From positions 1 through 64,000 of the forward strand of contig CANRDX010000005.1 in assembly GCA_947629485.1 (NCBI GenBank): 64,000 nt of DNA, given 5' to 3'. The notes beneath the pieces were generated by a model. The model had not been told where the DNA came from and ran no database searches. It was given only the letters and a program-made list of their open reading frames with translations. Every line of letters begins with the position of its first letter. Within the stretch, counting starts at the first letter, position 1. The stretch comes from an uncultured Clostridia bacterium (GTDB taxonomy: Bacteria; Bacillota; Clostridia; Christensenellales; Borkfalkiaceae). This document shows positions 7,369 through 15,491 of this stretch, one piece after another. A program made the position numbers and the translations under genes.

Positions 7369-7377
7369 TGCTATAAT
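7369..7377 (+). promoter_or_regulatory. Extended -10 promoter of the yqhY-nusB operon
   Basis: TGCTATAAT with TATAAT at 7372-7377; no good -35 is seen, as expected for an extended -10. A GAGGAG ribosome binding site follows before ATG 7397. It lies 30 bases past the spoIIIAH stop. Confidence 0.6.
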
Positions 7378-7396
7378 GCTTGTTGAGGAGCACATT

Positions 7397-7786
7397 ATGG
7401 CAAGTATCAGATACAATAACTCCAACGGACAGAAGGGGAAGATCACTTATAACTCGGATATCGTAAGCGGGATCGTGGTTTTGAGCCTGAAAGAAACGGA
7501 GGGGATCGAGCTGATCCCTTCCAAGAGCAAGGGCATTAAGATCTGCTTTGAGAAAGAGGGCGTCTTCGTAGACATCTCCGTGATAGCGCACTACGGATAC
7601 AGCGTTCCCGATCTGGCGTTCCGCATCCAGCAGTCCATAAAGCAGATGGTGGAATCCATGACGAAGTACAAGATCGCAAAAGTGGACGTCCACGTGCAGA
7701 GCGTCGTGTTCCCCGCGCCCGCGCCTGCCGCGGAAAACCCTGCGGAACCCGTCGCGGAAGATGCGGACGAGAAAAAGAATCATTGA
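7397..7786 (+). CDS. yqhY: Asp23/Gls24 family protein (YqhY-like)
   Basis: A 129-residue cytoplasmic protein of the Asp23/Gls24 (DUF322) family: GKITYNSDIVSGIVVLSLKETEGIELI at the start and VPDLAFRIQQSIKQMVESMTKYKIAKVDVHVQSV at the end of the domain, followed by a low-complexity Ala/Pro/Glu tail. In Bacillus yqhY lies between accC and nusB and affects acetyl-CoA carboxylase activity; here no acc gene is adjacent but nusB follows. ATG 7397 is preferred over an upstream ATG because GAGGAG sits eight bases before it. Precise function is not known from sequence. Confidence 0.85.
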   Translation: MASIRYNNSNGQKGKITYNSDIVSGIVVLSLKETEGIELIPSKSKGIKICFEKEGVFVDISVIAHYGYSVPDLAFRIQQSIKQMVESMTKYKIAKVDVHVQSVVFPAPAPAAENPAEPVAEDADEKKNH

Positions 7787-7790
7787 ACGC

Positions 7791-7818
7791 TCTCCCTTTC
7801 CCTTTCGGGAAGGGGAGA
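7791..7818 (+). other. Hairpin between yqhY and nusB
   Basis: Arms TCTCCCTTTCCC (7791-7802) and GGGAAGGGGAGA (7807-7818) pair over 12 positions with one G-U, loop TTTC. No T run follows, so it is more likely an RNA processing or stability structure than a terminator. Confidence 0.5.
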
Positions 7819-7837
7819 ATCGCGTTAAGGAGCACTT

Positions 7838-8230
7838 ATGAGAAGCGATGCGAGAGAGGCGGCTTTCAAAGTTATTTTTGCGCGTCTTTTGGGCGGAGAC
7901 TGCCCTGCGACGACGCGCGCCGCCCTCTATAAACAGGCGAAACTGAAAGAGGACGAAAAGGAGTTTTCCGAATCGCTCATTAAGTCCGTCGAAGAACACG
8001 GCGAAGAACTTTCCGCCATCCTCGACGAGAAGATCACGCGCTATGCGGACTATCGCGTCTACACGGCGGATCGGGCGATCCTCCTTCTCGCGCTCGCGGA
8101 GATATCCTATTTCGGCGAGATCCCGCCCGTCGTTTCCGTTTCGGAAGCGGTGGCGCTCGCGCGCAAATTCTCCACGGAAAATTCCGCGGACTTCGTGAAC
8201 GGCGTGCTCGGAGGAGTCATCAACGCATGA
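7838..8230 (+). CDS. nusB: Transcription antitermination factor NusB
   Basis: A 130-residue all-helical RNA-binding protein that, with NusE (S10), binds boxA in rRNA leader transcripts. The start MRSDAREAAFKVIFARLLGGD, RYADYRVYTADRAILLLALAEISY and the end IPPVVSVSEAVALARKFSTENSADFVNGVLGGV are the family hallmarks, and the length is typical. AAGGAG precedes the ATG. It overlaps folD by four bases, keeping the usual nusB-folD-ispA-dxs-tlyA order of Firmicutes. Confidence 0.96.
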   Translation: MRSDAREAAFKVIFARLLGGDCPATTRAALYKQAKLKEDEKEFSESLIKSVEEHGEELSAILDEKITRYADYRVYTADRAILLLALAEISYFGEIPPVVSVSEAVALARKFSTENSADFVNGVLGGVINA

Positions 8231-9063
8231 AGATCCTCGACGGAAAAACGACGGCGCAAGCCGTGCGCGCAGAACTCAAAGAGCGCGTTTTCGCGCTGGC
8301 AAAGAGAGGGGTCACCGTCGGTCTTGCCGTGCTGCTCGTCGGCGAAGATCCCGCTTCCAAGATCTATGTCGGGAACAAGATAAAGGCGTGCGAAGAGGCG
8401 GGGATCCGCTCGTTCTCCCGCGTCTTGCCCGAAAATGCGACGGAGGAAGAGGCGGAGGCTGCCGTAGAAGGCTTTGCCGCCGATCCGTCCGTCCACGGCA
8501 TCCTCGTTCAGCTTCCCCTGCCGCCTCATCTCGACGAGCGGAAAATTCTTTCGCGCATTCCCGCGGAAAAGGACGTGGACGGGTTTTCCGACGAAAATTG
8601 CGGCAGGCTCTTCAAGCGTCTGCCCTGCATTCCCGCTTGCACGCCGCTCGGCGTGATGGAACTTCTCCGCCGCTACGAGATTTCCGTTTGCGGGAAACGC
8701 GCCGTCATCGTCGGGCGGAGCAATACGGTGGGGCGGCCTATGGCGGCGCTTCTATTGAACGCCGACGCGACGGTGACGGTCTGCCACTCGAAAACGAAGG
8801 ATCTGGAAAATATCTGCCGCGAAGCCGATATTCTCGTCGCCGCGGTGGGCAAGCCGCATTTCATCACCCCCGAGATGGTGAAGGAGGGCGCCGTCGTCAT
8901 AGACGTCGGCATCAGCCGCGTCGACGGGAAGATACGCGGCGACGTCGATCCCGCCGCATGGGAAAAGGCGTCGTTCGTCACCCCCGTGCCCGGCGGCGTC
9001 GGGCCGATGACGGTCGCCATGCTCCTCAAAAATACCGTGGACGCGGCGGAGCGCGGGCTATGA
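8227..9063 (+). CDS. folD: Bifunctional methylenetetrahydrofolate dehydrogenase/cyclohydrolase
   Basis: A 278-residue FolD that interconverts 5,10-methylene-, methenyl- and 10-formyl-tetrahydrofolate using NADP. The Lys of the family motif is in the KIYVGNKIKACEEAGI stretch, followed by HGILVQLPLPPHL, PEKDVDGF (here AEKDVDGF), VIVGRSNTVGRPMAALLL and the C-terminal PGGVGPMTVAMLLKNT. Full length. Start overlaps nusB and the stop overlaps ispA (ATGA), indicating translational coupling. Confidence 0.97.
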   Translation: MKILDGKTTAQAVRAELKERVFALAKRGVTVGLAVLLVGEDPASKIYVGNKIKACEEAGIRSFSRVLPENATEEEAEAAVEGFAADPSVHGILVQLPLPPHLDERKILSRIPAEKDVDGFSDENCGRLFKRLPCIPACTPLGVMELLRRYEISVCGKRAVIVGRSNTVGRPMAALLLNADATVTVCHSKTKDLENICREADILVAAVGKPHFITPEMVKEGAVVIDVGISRVDGKIRGDVDPAAWEKASFVTPVPGGVGPMTVAMLLKNTVDAAERGL

Positions 9064-9890
9064 CGTTTGCGGAGCAATACGATACATATCGGCTCTTTAT
9101 GGAAGAGGATCTGAAAGCGCGCTGTCAGCATTGGGACGTAAGTCCCGAGATCCTCTCCGAGAGCATGCGTTATTCCCTGCTTGCGGGCGGCAAACGGATC
9201 CGCCCCGTGCTCTTTTTCGCCGCCCTCGACGCGCTCGGCGCGGACTGGAAGGGAGAAGCGGCGCTCGCCGCCGCGTTGGAATGTATCCACACCTATTCGC
9301 TGATCCACGACGATCTGCCCGCCCTCGATAACGACGATTTCCGCCGCGGAAAGCCCTCCAACCATAAGGTCTACGGCGAAGCAAACGCCATTCTTGCGGG
9401 CGACGGACTGCTCTCCTATGCCTTCGAGCTGTTGTTGAAGGAGGCGGAGAAGGGCAGCGCGCACCTCGAAGCGGCGCGTATCCTTGCGCATGCCGCGGGC
9501 GTCTATGGGATCGTCGCGGGGCAATCCGCCGATCTGCTTTGGTCGGATGTGAAGGCGGGGGAGAGCGAACTGCTCTTTCTCTATGCGAACAAGACGGGGC
9601 GGATGTTCCGCGCTCCGCTCGCGATGGCGGCATGCCTTGCGAAAGGCGACGTCCCGCTTTGGAGTCGGTTCGGCGAACGGCTCGGGATCCTCTTTCAACT
9701 GACGGACGATCTTCTCGACCGCGGCGCGGCGGGCGAAGAGAAGCGGCTCACCGCCGTAAAGGTCTACGGACTTGCGCGCGCCGAAGAGCTTGCTTCGTCC
9801 TGCGCGCAGGAGTGCTGCGCCTTAGCGCAAAGGCTGGGCGCGCCCTTCTTGCGGGATCTTGCGGAAGAGATCGAAAGACGAAAAGCGTAG
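9060..9890 (+). CDS. ispA: Polyprenyl (farnesyl/geranyl) diphosphate synthase
   Basis: A 276-residue short-chain trans-prenyltransferase of the IspA type, adding IPP to DMAPP/GPP. First Asp-rich motif HDDLPALDNDD has the DDxxxxD spacing of bacterial FPP synthases, with RRGKPS after it; second motif is QLTDDLLD. GGKRIRP is present near residue 41. The C-terminal third is somewhat short and the total is about 20 residues below E. coli IspA, but both metal sites are intact. It overlaps folD and is followed by dxs, so isoprenoid genes are clustered. Confidence 0.93.
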   Translation: MTFAEQYDTYRLFMEEDLKARCQHWDVSPEILSESMRYSLLAGGKRIRPVLFFAALDALGADWKGEAALAAALECIHTYSLIHDDLPALDNDDFRRGKPSNHKVYGEANAILAGDGLLSYAFELLLKEAEKGSAHLEAARILAHAAGVYGIVAGQSADLLWSDVKAGESELLFLYANKTGRMFRAPLAMAACLAKGDVPLWSRFGERLGILFQLTDDLLDRGAAGEEKRLTAVKVYGLARAEELASSCAQECCALAQRLGAPFLRDLAEEIERRKA

Positions 9891-9911
9891 AAGGGCGTGC
9901 CGCGCCCTTTT
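9891..9911 (+). terminator. Weak terminator-like hairpin between ispA and dxs
   Basis: AAGGGCG and CGCCCTT (with loop TGCCG) starting right after the ispA stop, followed by only TTTT. It may attenuate rather than stop transcription into dxs, whose start lies just downstream. Confidence 0.4.
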
Positions 9912-9921
9912 CGGTATCAAT

Positions 9922-11634
9922 ATGAGAAATATTACGCCCGCAGAGGTGAAAAACAGCTCTCTGCAACAATTAAATGCGCTGTGCGAACAGCTTCGCGAAG
10001 AGATCTTCCGCACCGTCTCCATGTGCGGGGGGCACCTCTCTTCCAATCTCGGCACGGTGGAACTCACCGTCGCCCTGCACCGCGTGTTCGATTTTCCGCG
10101 CGATAAGATCATTTTCGACGTCGGGCACCAATGCTATGCGCACAAACTGCTTTCGCAAAGGGCCGAACTCTTCCATACGCTGCGCAAGGAAGGGGGACTT
10201 TCGGGTTTCCCCAAACGCGAGGAGAGCGAATACGATTGCTACGGCACGGGGCATGCGGGAACGGCGATCTCCGCCGCGCTCGGGTTCGCGAAAGCCCGCG
10301 ATCTCAACGGCGGGCAATACGAAGTCGTCGCGCTTGTGGGCGACGGTTCCTTCCACAACGGGCTGGTTTTCGAGGCGCTCAACAGCCTGCGCATTCTGAA
10401 AACGCGCATTCTCATCGTTCTCAACGACAACGGAATGTCGATCTCGCCCACGGTCGGCGGCTCGCACGAAGTGTTTGAAGCGTTGAGATCGGGGAACGCC
10501 TGCGACGACGACGTTCGCCTGTTCGAGCGGTACGGGCTTACCTACATGGGCGTCGTCAACGGGAACAGCCTCGAAGAACTGCTTCCCGCCCTCGAACGCG
10601 CCAAAGAGGAACTGAAAGAGGGGAGCGTGCTTCTGCACGTCTCCACAAAGAAGGGGCTTGGCTATCCGTTCAGCGAAAACGCCCCGACGGAAACGCACGG
10701 CCTCAGCCCCAAACCCGCCCCGAAGAGAGAATACGCCTCGGCGCTCGGGGAGGAACTTTCCCTGCTTGCGCAAAGGGATCCGCGCGTCGTTGCGGTCACC
10801 GCCGCCATGACGGACAGTCTCGGACTTCGCGGATTCTTTAACGCCTTCCCTTCGCGCGCCTACGACGTGGGGATCTGCGAGGAACACGCCGCGGTGCTTT
10901 CCGCCTCGCTTGCGGCGGCAGGGATGAAGCCGTACTACGCCATCTATTCCACCTTCCTTCAACGCGCGTTCGACGAGATCGTCCACGACGTCTGCGGGCA
11001 GGATCTGCCCGTCGTGTTCTGTATCGACCGCGCGGGCGTGACGGGGCCGGACGGGGAAACGCATCAGGGAATTTTTGACCTTTCCTATCTCTCCTTTATC
11101 CCCAACCTTGCGATAGGGATCCCCGCGAACATCGGGGAATTCCGCGCAATGCTCCGCGCGAGCGTAGACTACGCTGCGCCGCTCGCCATCCGCTACCCGC
11201 GGGCGGGGGAGGAAGGGAGCGACGCCCCGATCGAAATCGGAAAATCGGAGATTTTACATAGTAGTACGTCAGACATACTACTGATTGCGGCGGGGGAAAG
11301 ATGCTTGGATCTTGCGCGCAGATTGCTCGAACGCGCGCAGCGTAGCGGATTTTCGTTTACGCTCGTCAATCTTCGCTTTTTGAAGCCGCTCGACGTTGAG
11401 CTTCTTCAAACGCTTTCTCAAAAATACATCGTCACGTTGGAGGACAACGTCCTTTGCGGCGGCCTTTCCGACGCCGTCAACCGCTTCTTCCTCAACGAAA
11501 ACCGCACGATCGCCAATTTCGGCTACCGCGACTGCTTCATTCCGCAGGGCGAACCCGACTCTCTCGCCCGTAAGTACGGGTTGAACGAAGAGGAGATCTG
11601 GCGCACGTTGGAGGAGTTCCATGCGCGCGGATAA
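9922..11634 (+). CDS. dxs: 1-deoxy-D-xylulose-5-phosphate synthase
   Basis: A 570-residue thiamine diphosphate enzyme making DXP from pyruvate and glyceraldehyde 3-phosphate, first step of the MEP pathway. It shows FDVGHQCYAHKLL, the ThDP motif GDGSFHNGLVFEALNS...LNDN, EEHAAVLSASLA and THQGIFDLSYL. It is about 50 residues shorter than E. coli Dxs, mostly in the linker between the first two domains. ATG 9922 is chosen at the family start; no ribosome binding site is obvious. Codons 447-452 (Ser-Ser-Thr-Ser-Asp-Ile) are a copy of the short inverted repeat. It overlaps tlyA by 14 bases. Confidence 0.94.
   Translation: MRNITPAEVKNSSLQQLNALCEQLREEIFRTVSMCGGHLSSNLGTVELTVALHRVFDFPRDKIIFDVGHQCYAHKLLSQRAELFHTLRKEGGLSGFPKREESEYDCYGTGHAGTAISAALGFAKARDLNGGQYEVVALVGDGSFHNGLVFEALNSLRILKTRILIVLNDNGMSISPTVGGSHEVFEALRSGNACDDDVRLFERYGLTYMGVVNGNSLEELLPALERAKEELKEGSVLLHVSTKKGLGYPFSENAPTETHGLSPKPAPKREYASALGEELSLLAQRDPRVVAVTAAMTDSLGLRGFFNAFPSRAYDVGICEEHAAVLSASLAAAGMKPYYAIYSTFLQRAFDEIVHDVCGQDLPVVFCIDRAGVTGPDGETHQGIFDLSYLSFIPNLAIGIPANIGEFRAMLRASVDYAAPLAIRYPRAGEEGSDAPIEIGKSEILHSSTSDILLIAAGERCLDLARRLLERAQRSGFSFTLVNLRFLKPLDVELLQTLSQKYIVTLEDNVLCGGLSDAVNRFFLNENRTIANFGYRDCFIPQGEPDSLARKYGLNEEEIWRTLEEFHARG
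11260..11281 (+). repeat. Inverted-repeat family copy 2, inside dxs
   Basis: AGTAGTACG-TCAGA-CATACTAC, with perfect seven-base arms AGTAGTA/TACTACT if one base beyond is counted. It is in the same codon phase as the spoIIIAE copy and uses AGT, AGT, TCA, ATA and CTA codons unlike the surrounding gene. Confidence 0.7.
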
Positions 11635-12382
11635 GTACTTTGCCCCCAAGTTCGGCTCTCGCACAAAGGCGAAGGAGGCACTTGCCGCGGGGCGGATCCT
11701 GCGGCGGGGCGTTCCGCTCTCTCCGAGCGACGAGGTAGACGATTCCGACGAGTTCACCGTGATAGAGGACGACGATTTCGTCTCCAACGGCGGGCGGAAG
11801 CTCGAACGCGGCCTCCTTGTGTTCGGCGCCGACGTCTCGGGCAAGATCGTCGCCGATCTCGGCGCCAGCACGGGCGGATTCACCGATTGCCTTTTGCGCA
11901 GGGGCGTAAAACGCGTCTACTGCGTCGATGTGGGCGAAAATATGCTCGATCCGCGCATTTCTTCCGATGCCCGCGTCGTCGTGCTTGACCGCACGAATGC
12001 CCGCTATCTCACCCGTTCCGACTTTTCCGAGCCGCTCGACGACGTCGTTTCCGATCTGAGTTTTATATCTTTGCGCCTCGTTCTTCCCGCTGTCTGTGAG
12101 ATTCTTCCCGAAGACGGCAGAGCGTTTCTTCTCTTCAAACCGCAGTTCGAGAGCGGGGGAAGAGGACTCGGCAAAAGCGGCATTTTGCCCCGAAAATATC
12201 ATCGCGCCCTTTTGAGCGAGTTTTACGATCTTGCGTGTTCGCTGCGCCTCGCGCCGCAGAACGCCGTCAACGCGCCCGTTCTTCCCAAAAAAAACATCGA
12301 ATATATCCTCTTCTTGCAGAAGGGCGCCGTCCCCGTTCCCAAGCCTGTATTCTTGCAGCGCGCGGAGTTTTTTTTGAATTAA
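11621..12382 (+). CDS. tlyA: TlyA-family rRNA (cytidine-2'-O)-methyltransferase
   Basis: A 253-residue protein with an N-terminal S4 RNA-binding domain (MRADKYFAPKFGSRTKAKEALAAGRI) and an FtsJ-like SAM methyltransferase domain beginning VADLGASTGGFTDCLL (about 88-103), with DVVSDLSFISLRLVLP and KPQFE further on. TlyA methylates 16S and 23S rRNA cytidines in mycobacteria; the Firmicute homologue (YqxC) is assumed similar. Placement after dxs and before nadK-argR-recN is the standard Firmicute order. ATG lies inside the end of dxs. Confidence 0.93.
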   Translation: MRADKYFAPKFGSRTKAKEALAAGRILRRGVPLSPSDEVDDSDEFTVIEDDDFVSNGGRKLERGLLVFGADVSGKIVADLGASTGGFTDCLLRRGVKRVYCVDVGENMLDPRISSDARVVVLDRTNARYLTRSDFSEPLDDVVSDLSFISLRLVLPAVCEILPEDGRAFLLFKPQFESGGRGLGKSGILPRKYHRALLSEFYDLACSLRLAPQNAVNAPVLPKKNIEYILFLQKGAVPVPKPVFLQRAEFFLN

Positions 12383-12404
12383 ACTTGTTTTTTTCCAAAA
12401 CTAC

Positions 12405-12433
12405 TTGCATTTATTCATAATTAAGTTTATAAT
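12405..12433 (+). promoter_or_regulatory. Sigma-A promoter of nadK, giving a near-leaderless RNA
   Basis: TTGCAT (12405-12410), 17 bases, TATAAT (12428-12433). The -10 ends ten bases before ATG 12444, so the RNA would start about four bases before the start codon, with no ribosome binding site. Confidence 0.8.
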
Positions 12434-12443
12434 ATTTTATATC

Positions 12444-13235
12444 ATGAAAGTCGGCGTCGTCTATAATCGGGCGCAGGTCGAGCGCGATACGGCCTCGGCG
12501 CTTGCCGAAAAGATAGAAAAAGTCTGCAAGGAGGCGGTTCTCTTTACGGAGAACGAACCGTTCTCCGATGTGGAGCGGCTGATCGTTCTCGGCGGAGACG
12601 GGACGATGCTTCATGCGGCGAAGCAAGCCGCTTCGTTGCAGATCCCTCTCGTGGGGGTCAACTTCGGGCGTATCGGATTCCTCACGGAATTTGAACGCGA
12701 CGAGCTGGACGACGCGGTCGCCCTCGTCGCCGACCCGACGTGCCAGATCTTGGAACGCACCATGCTGACGGTGACGTTCAACGGCGCGTCCGCCGACTGT
12801 CTCAACGAACTTGCGATCCTTTGCCCGGTCACGCCCGCCCGATCGACGCGCGTGGGCAGGCTGTCCGTCACCATAGACGGCAGCAGCACGGGCGAGTTCG
12901 CCGCCGACGGGCTGATCGTTGCCACGCCGACGGGTTCTACCGCGCATTCTCTCTCCGCGGGAGGGAGCATCCTCATGCCGGATTGCGCGACCTTTCTTCT
13001 CACGCCCGTCTGCGCCTTCTCTTTGAAGAGCAGGCCGATCGCCTGCCCCGACCGCAGCGTACTCCGCTTTGCGATCCCCGAGGGGGAAAGGCTGCTCGCC
13101 TACGGAGACGGCGATTTTCTCGGGGAAATTCAATCGGGAGACGATCTTTCCGTAACAAGATCTTCGCGCTCCGCCCTGTTTTTAACGAGGAACAAACACG
13201 AATTTTTCCGTAGGATCACGCAGAAGCTCAACTGA
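12444..13235 (+). CDS. nadK: NAD kinase
   Basis: A 263-residue ATP-NAD kinase making NADP. The GGDGT motif is in LIVLGGDGTMLHAA (about 52-63), with the NE motif in CLNELAIL and the signature GLIVATPTGSTAHSLSAGG near 155-172. Length is typical. ATG 12444 is used because the family start MKVGVVYN begins there; upstream codons are an AT-rich promoter. No ribosome binding site is present. The nadK-argR-recN-spoIVB order follows. Confidence 0.95.
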   Translation: MKVGVVYNRAQVERDTASALAEKIEKVCKEAVLFTENEPFSDVERLIVLGGDGTMLHAAKQAASLQIPLVGVNFGRIGFLTEFERDELDDAVALVADPTCQILERTMLTVTFNGASADCLNELAILCPVTPARSTRVGRLSVTIDGSSTGEFAADGLIVATPTGSTAHSLSAGGSILMPDCATFLLTPVCAFSLKSRPIACPDRSVLRFAIPEGERLLAYGDGDFLGEIQSGDDLSVTRSSRSALFLTRNKHEFFRRITQKLN

Positions 13236-13262
13236 AAAATCAATTTGATAAGAGGATAAATT

Positions 13263-13718
13263 ATGATGAGAAATGCAAGACATGCCAAAATCCTTGAAAT
13301 CATCTCCGAAAAGGAAGTGGAAACGCAAGAGGAGCTTTGCGAGGAACTTGCCGCGTGCAATTTCAGCGTGACGCAGGCGACTGTGTCACGCGATATCAAG
13401 GAATTGCACCTGTTCAAGGTCCGCGGCACCAGAAAGCGGTTCCGCTATGCGACGATCACGGAAACGGAGGGCGGGATCTCCGAAAAAATGCGTACGCTCT
13501 TCCGCGACTGCGTGGAGGGCTTCCGCGTCGTCGGCAACCTGATCGTCGTCAAGACGCTCAACGGGAACGGCGGGAACGCGGGCGCCGTCGTCGATAAACT
13601 CAATTACCGCGAAGTTGCGGGCACGATCGCGGGCGTGGATACCATGCTCATCATCTGCGAGACGCCTGCCGACGCCAACGTCGTGCGCGGCAAGCTCGAA
13701 GCGATCGTAAAATCATGA
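13263..13718 (+). CDS. argR: Arginine repressor ArgR/AhrC
   Basis: A 151-residue winged-helix repressor with arginine-sensing C-terminal oligomerisation domain. DNA-binding part: RHAKILEIISEKEVETQEELCEEL...VTQATVSRDIKELHL; C-terminal part ends GTIAGVDTMLIICETPADANVV. The usual GTIAGDDT is GVDT here, so one of the two Asp residues that bind arginine is Val; binding may differ. Two ATG codons in tandem start the gene; an AGAGGA site precedes. No arginine biosynthesis genes are nearby. Confidence 0.95.
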   Translation: MMRNARHAKILEIISEKEVETQEELCEELAACNFSVTQATVSRDIKELHLFKVRGTRKRFRYATITETEGGISEKMRTLFRDCVEGFRVVGNLIVVKTLNGNGGNAGAVVDKLNYREVAGTIAGVDTMLIICETPADANVVRGKLEAIVKS

Positions 13719-13719
13719 T

Positions 13720-15417
13720 ATGCTGAAAAGGCTCACGATCCAAAATATTGCCTTGATCGAATCCGCGGAAATGGAATTCTCCGAGGGGCTGAATGTGCTC
13801 ACGGGGGAGACGGGCGCGGGGAAGTCGGTCATTCTCGATTCCATCGATTTTGCGCTCGGCGCCAAAGCGGATAGGAGCATGGTGCGCTCGGGCGCACCTT
13901 TTTGCGCCGTTCGCGCCGAATTTTGCGTGGAAGACCCCGCTGTGGACGACGTCTTGCGCGATCTCGATATCGAACCCGAAGAGACGCTCGTCATTTCGCG
14001 GCGGCTCACGGAGGACGGGCGCGGCTCGCTCAAACTCAACGGAAATCCCGTCACCGCCGCCATGCTGCGGCGCGTCACTTCGCTCCTCGTGGACGTCCAC
14101 GGGCAGAGCGAGCATTTCTTTTTGCTCAAAGAGAGCAACCAGCTGAAACTTCTCGATTCGCTCGCGGGCGAACCCGTCGCAAAGTGCAAGGAGGCCGTCC
14201 GCGCGCTTCTTGCGCGCCGCAAGGAAATTTTGCAGTCCCTTCGGCTGCTCGGCGGCGACGAGGGCGAAAGGAGCCGACGCCTCGATATCTTACAATACCA
14301 GATCGACGAGCTGGAACGCGCCCAACTTGCCGAGGGCGAGGAGGAAGAGCTTCTCGCTCTTCGGCGGCGTTTTCTCAATGCCGAGAAGATCTTGTCCTCC
14401 CTGAGCGAAGCGCGTCAATATTTGCTCGCGGACGGCGGAGGGGCGGACGCGGTGCGCGGCGCGATCCATGCGCTGAACGCGGTGAGCGGGTTAGACGATC
14501 GCTATGCGGCGATCTCGGAGCGCTTGGCGAACGCGGCGGAGGAGCTTTCGGATGTCGCGGAATGCGCGCAGAGCTATCTGGACGAGCTTGATTTCGACGA
14601 GGGCGAGGCGGAACGCGTCGAGGCGCGTCTCGACGAGATCAAATCGTTGAAGAAAAAGTACGGCGGCTCTGTCCCGGCGGCGCTCGCCTTCCTCGATTCC
14701 GCCAAAGAGGAGTATGCGCTTCTCTCGGGGAGCGCGGAACGCTGCGAAGAACTCAATCGCGAACTCGCCTCGACGGATTCGGCGCAGTACGAAGCCTGCG
14801 TCGCGCTCAGCAAGGCGCGGAAAAAAGCGGCGGATACCTTTACGAAGGCTGTCGTGGAGGAGCTTATCACGCTGAATATCCCTTCCGCGCGCTTTGAAGT
14901 CTCCTTCGGCGAATTCGGGAAAGAGGACGCTCCGAAGGCGACCTCGGAGGGCTTGGACGACGTTCGCTTCCTTTTCTCCGCCAATGCGGGCGAACCGCTC
15001 AAAGAGCTTGGCAAGATCATCAGCGGGGGAGAAATGAGCCGCTTCATGCTGGCGATCAAGGCGCAGCTCTCCGCCGCGGGCGGGATCGGAACGTACATCT
15101 TCGACGAGATCGATGCAGGGATCGGCGGAAGGACTGCCCGCGTCGTCGCCGAGAAGTTCTGCAAACTCTCCCGCTTCGTCCAGCTCATCGCCGTGACGCA
15201 TTCCGCGCAGATCGCCGCCTTTGCGGACCGTGAGTTTTATATCGAAAAGTTTGAAGAACGCGGCGGAACGTTCACGCGAATCCGCGAAGTTGAGAGCGAG
15301 GAGCGCGTCGGGGAGATCGCGCGGCTGATCGGCGGGGGAAAGGACAGCGTGCATGTGACCGCCCACGCCCGTGAATTGCTCGAAGAAGCAAACGTTTACA
15401 AAAACTCCCTTCGCTGA
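13720..15417 (+). CDS. recN: DNA repair protein RecN
   Basis: A 565-residue SMC-like ATPase acting in double-strand break repair. Walker A GETGAGKS is about residues 28-35, the coiled-coil middle carries the heptad-rich ERSRRLDILQYQIDELERAQL region, and the ABC signature and Walker B are KIISGGEMSRFMLAIKA and TYIFDEIDAGIGG. Full length. It starts two bases after the argR stop. Its 3' end feeds into spoIVB, whose start region carries a hairpin. Confidence 0.96.
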   Translation: MLKRLTIQNIALIESAEMEFSEGLNVLTGETGAGKSVILDSIDFALGAKADRSMVRSGAPFCAVRAEFCVEDPAVDDVLRDLDIEPEETLVISRRLTEDGRGSLKLNGNPVTAAMLRRVTSLLVDVHGQSEHFFLLKESNQLKLLDSLAGEPVAKCKEAVRALLARRKEILQSLRLLGGDEGERSRRLDILQYQIDELERAQLAEGEEEELLALRRRFLNAEKILSSLSEARQYLLADGGGADAVRGAIHALNAVSGLDDRYAAISERLANAAEELSDVAECAQSYLDELDFDEGEAERVEARLDEIKSLKKKYGGSVPAALAFLDSAKEEYALLSGSAERCEELNRELASTDSAQYEACVALSKARKKAADTFTKAVVEELITLNIPSARFEVSFGEFGKEDAPKATSEGLDDVRFLFSANAGEPLKELGKIISGGEMSRFMLAIKAQLSAAGGIGTYIFDEIDAGIGGRTARVVAEKFCKLSRFVQLIAVTHSAQIAAFADREFYIEKFEERGGTFTRIREVESEERVGEIARLIGGGKDSVHVTAHARELLEEANVYKNSLR

Positions 15418-15431
15418 GAGCGGATAGGAGA

Positions 15432-15460
15432 GAATAGAAATCATCGGCTTACGCAAAATA
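15432..15460 (+). promoter_or_regulatory. Forespore (sigma-G/F-like) promoter of spoIVB
   Basis: GAATA (15432-15436), 17 bases, CAAAATA (15454-15460) resembles the sigma-G pattern GnATA-17/18-CATnnTA. Transcription would start near 15467, inside the loop of the start-codon hairpin. In Bacillus spoIVB is read by sigma-F and sigma-G. Confidence 0.45.
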
Positions 15461-15491
15461 CTTCCGTGTACGGAGGTTGGAATGCGTAAGC
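15447..15491 (+). promoter_or_regulatory. Nested hairpin covering the spoIVB ribosome binding site and start
   Basis: Outer arms GCTTACGC (15447-15454) and GCGTAAGC (15484-15491, including the G of ATG) pair perfectly; inner arms ACTTCCG (15460-15466) and CGGAGGT (15471-15477) pair with one G-U and contain the GGAGG ribosome binding site. No T run directly follows. The structure can form only in RNA that begins upstream, for example recN read-through. Confidence 0.7.

Noticed and set aside
8388-9060. A 500-residue fusion upstream of ispA
   Set aside because: The extra N-terminal part is the folD sequence in a shifted frame; ATG 9060 at the family start overlaps the folD stop normally.
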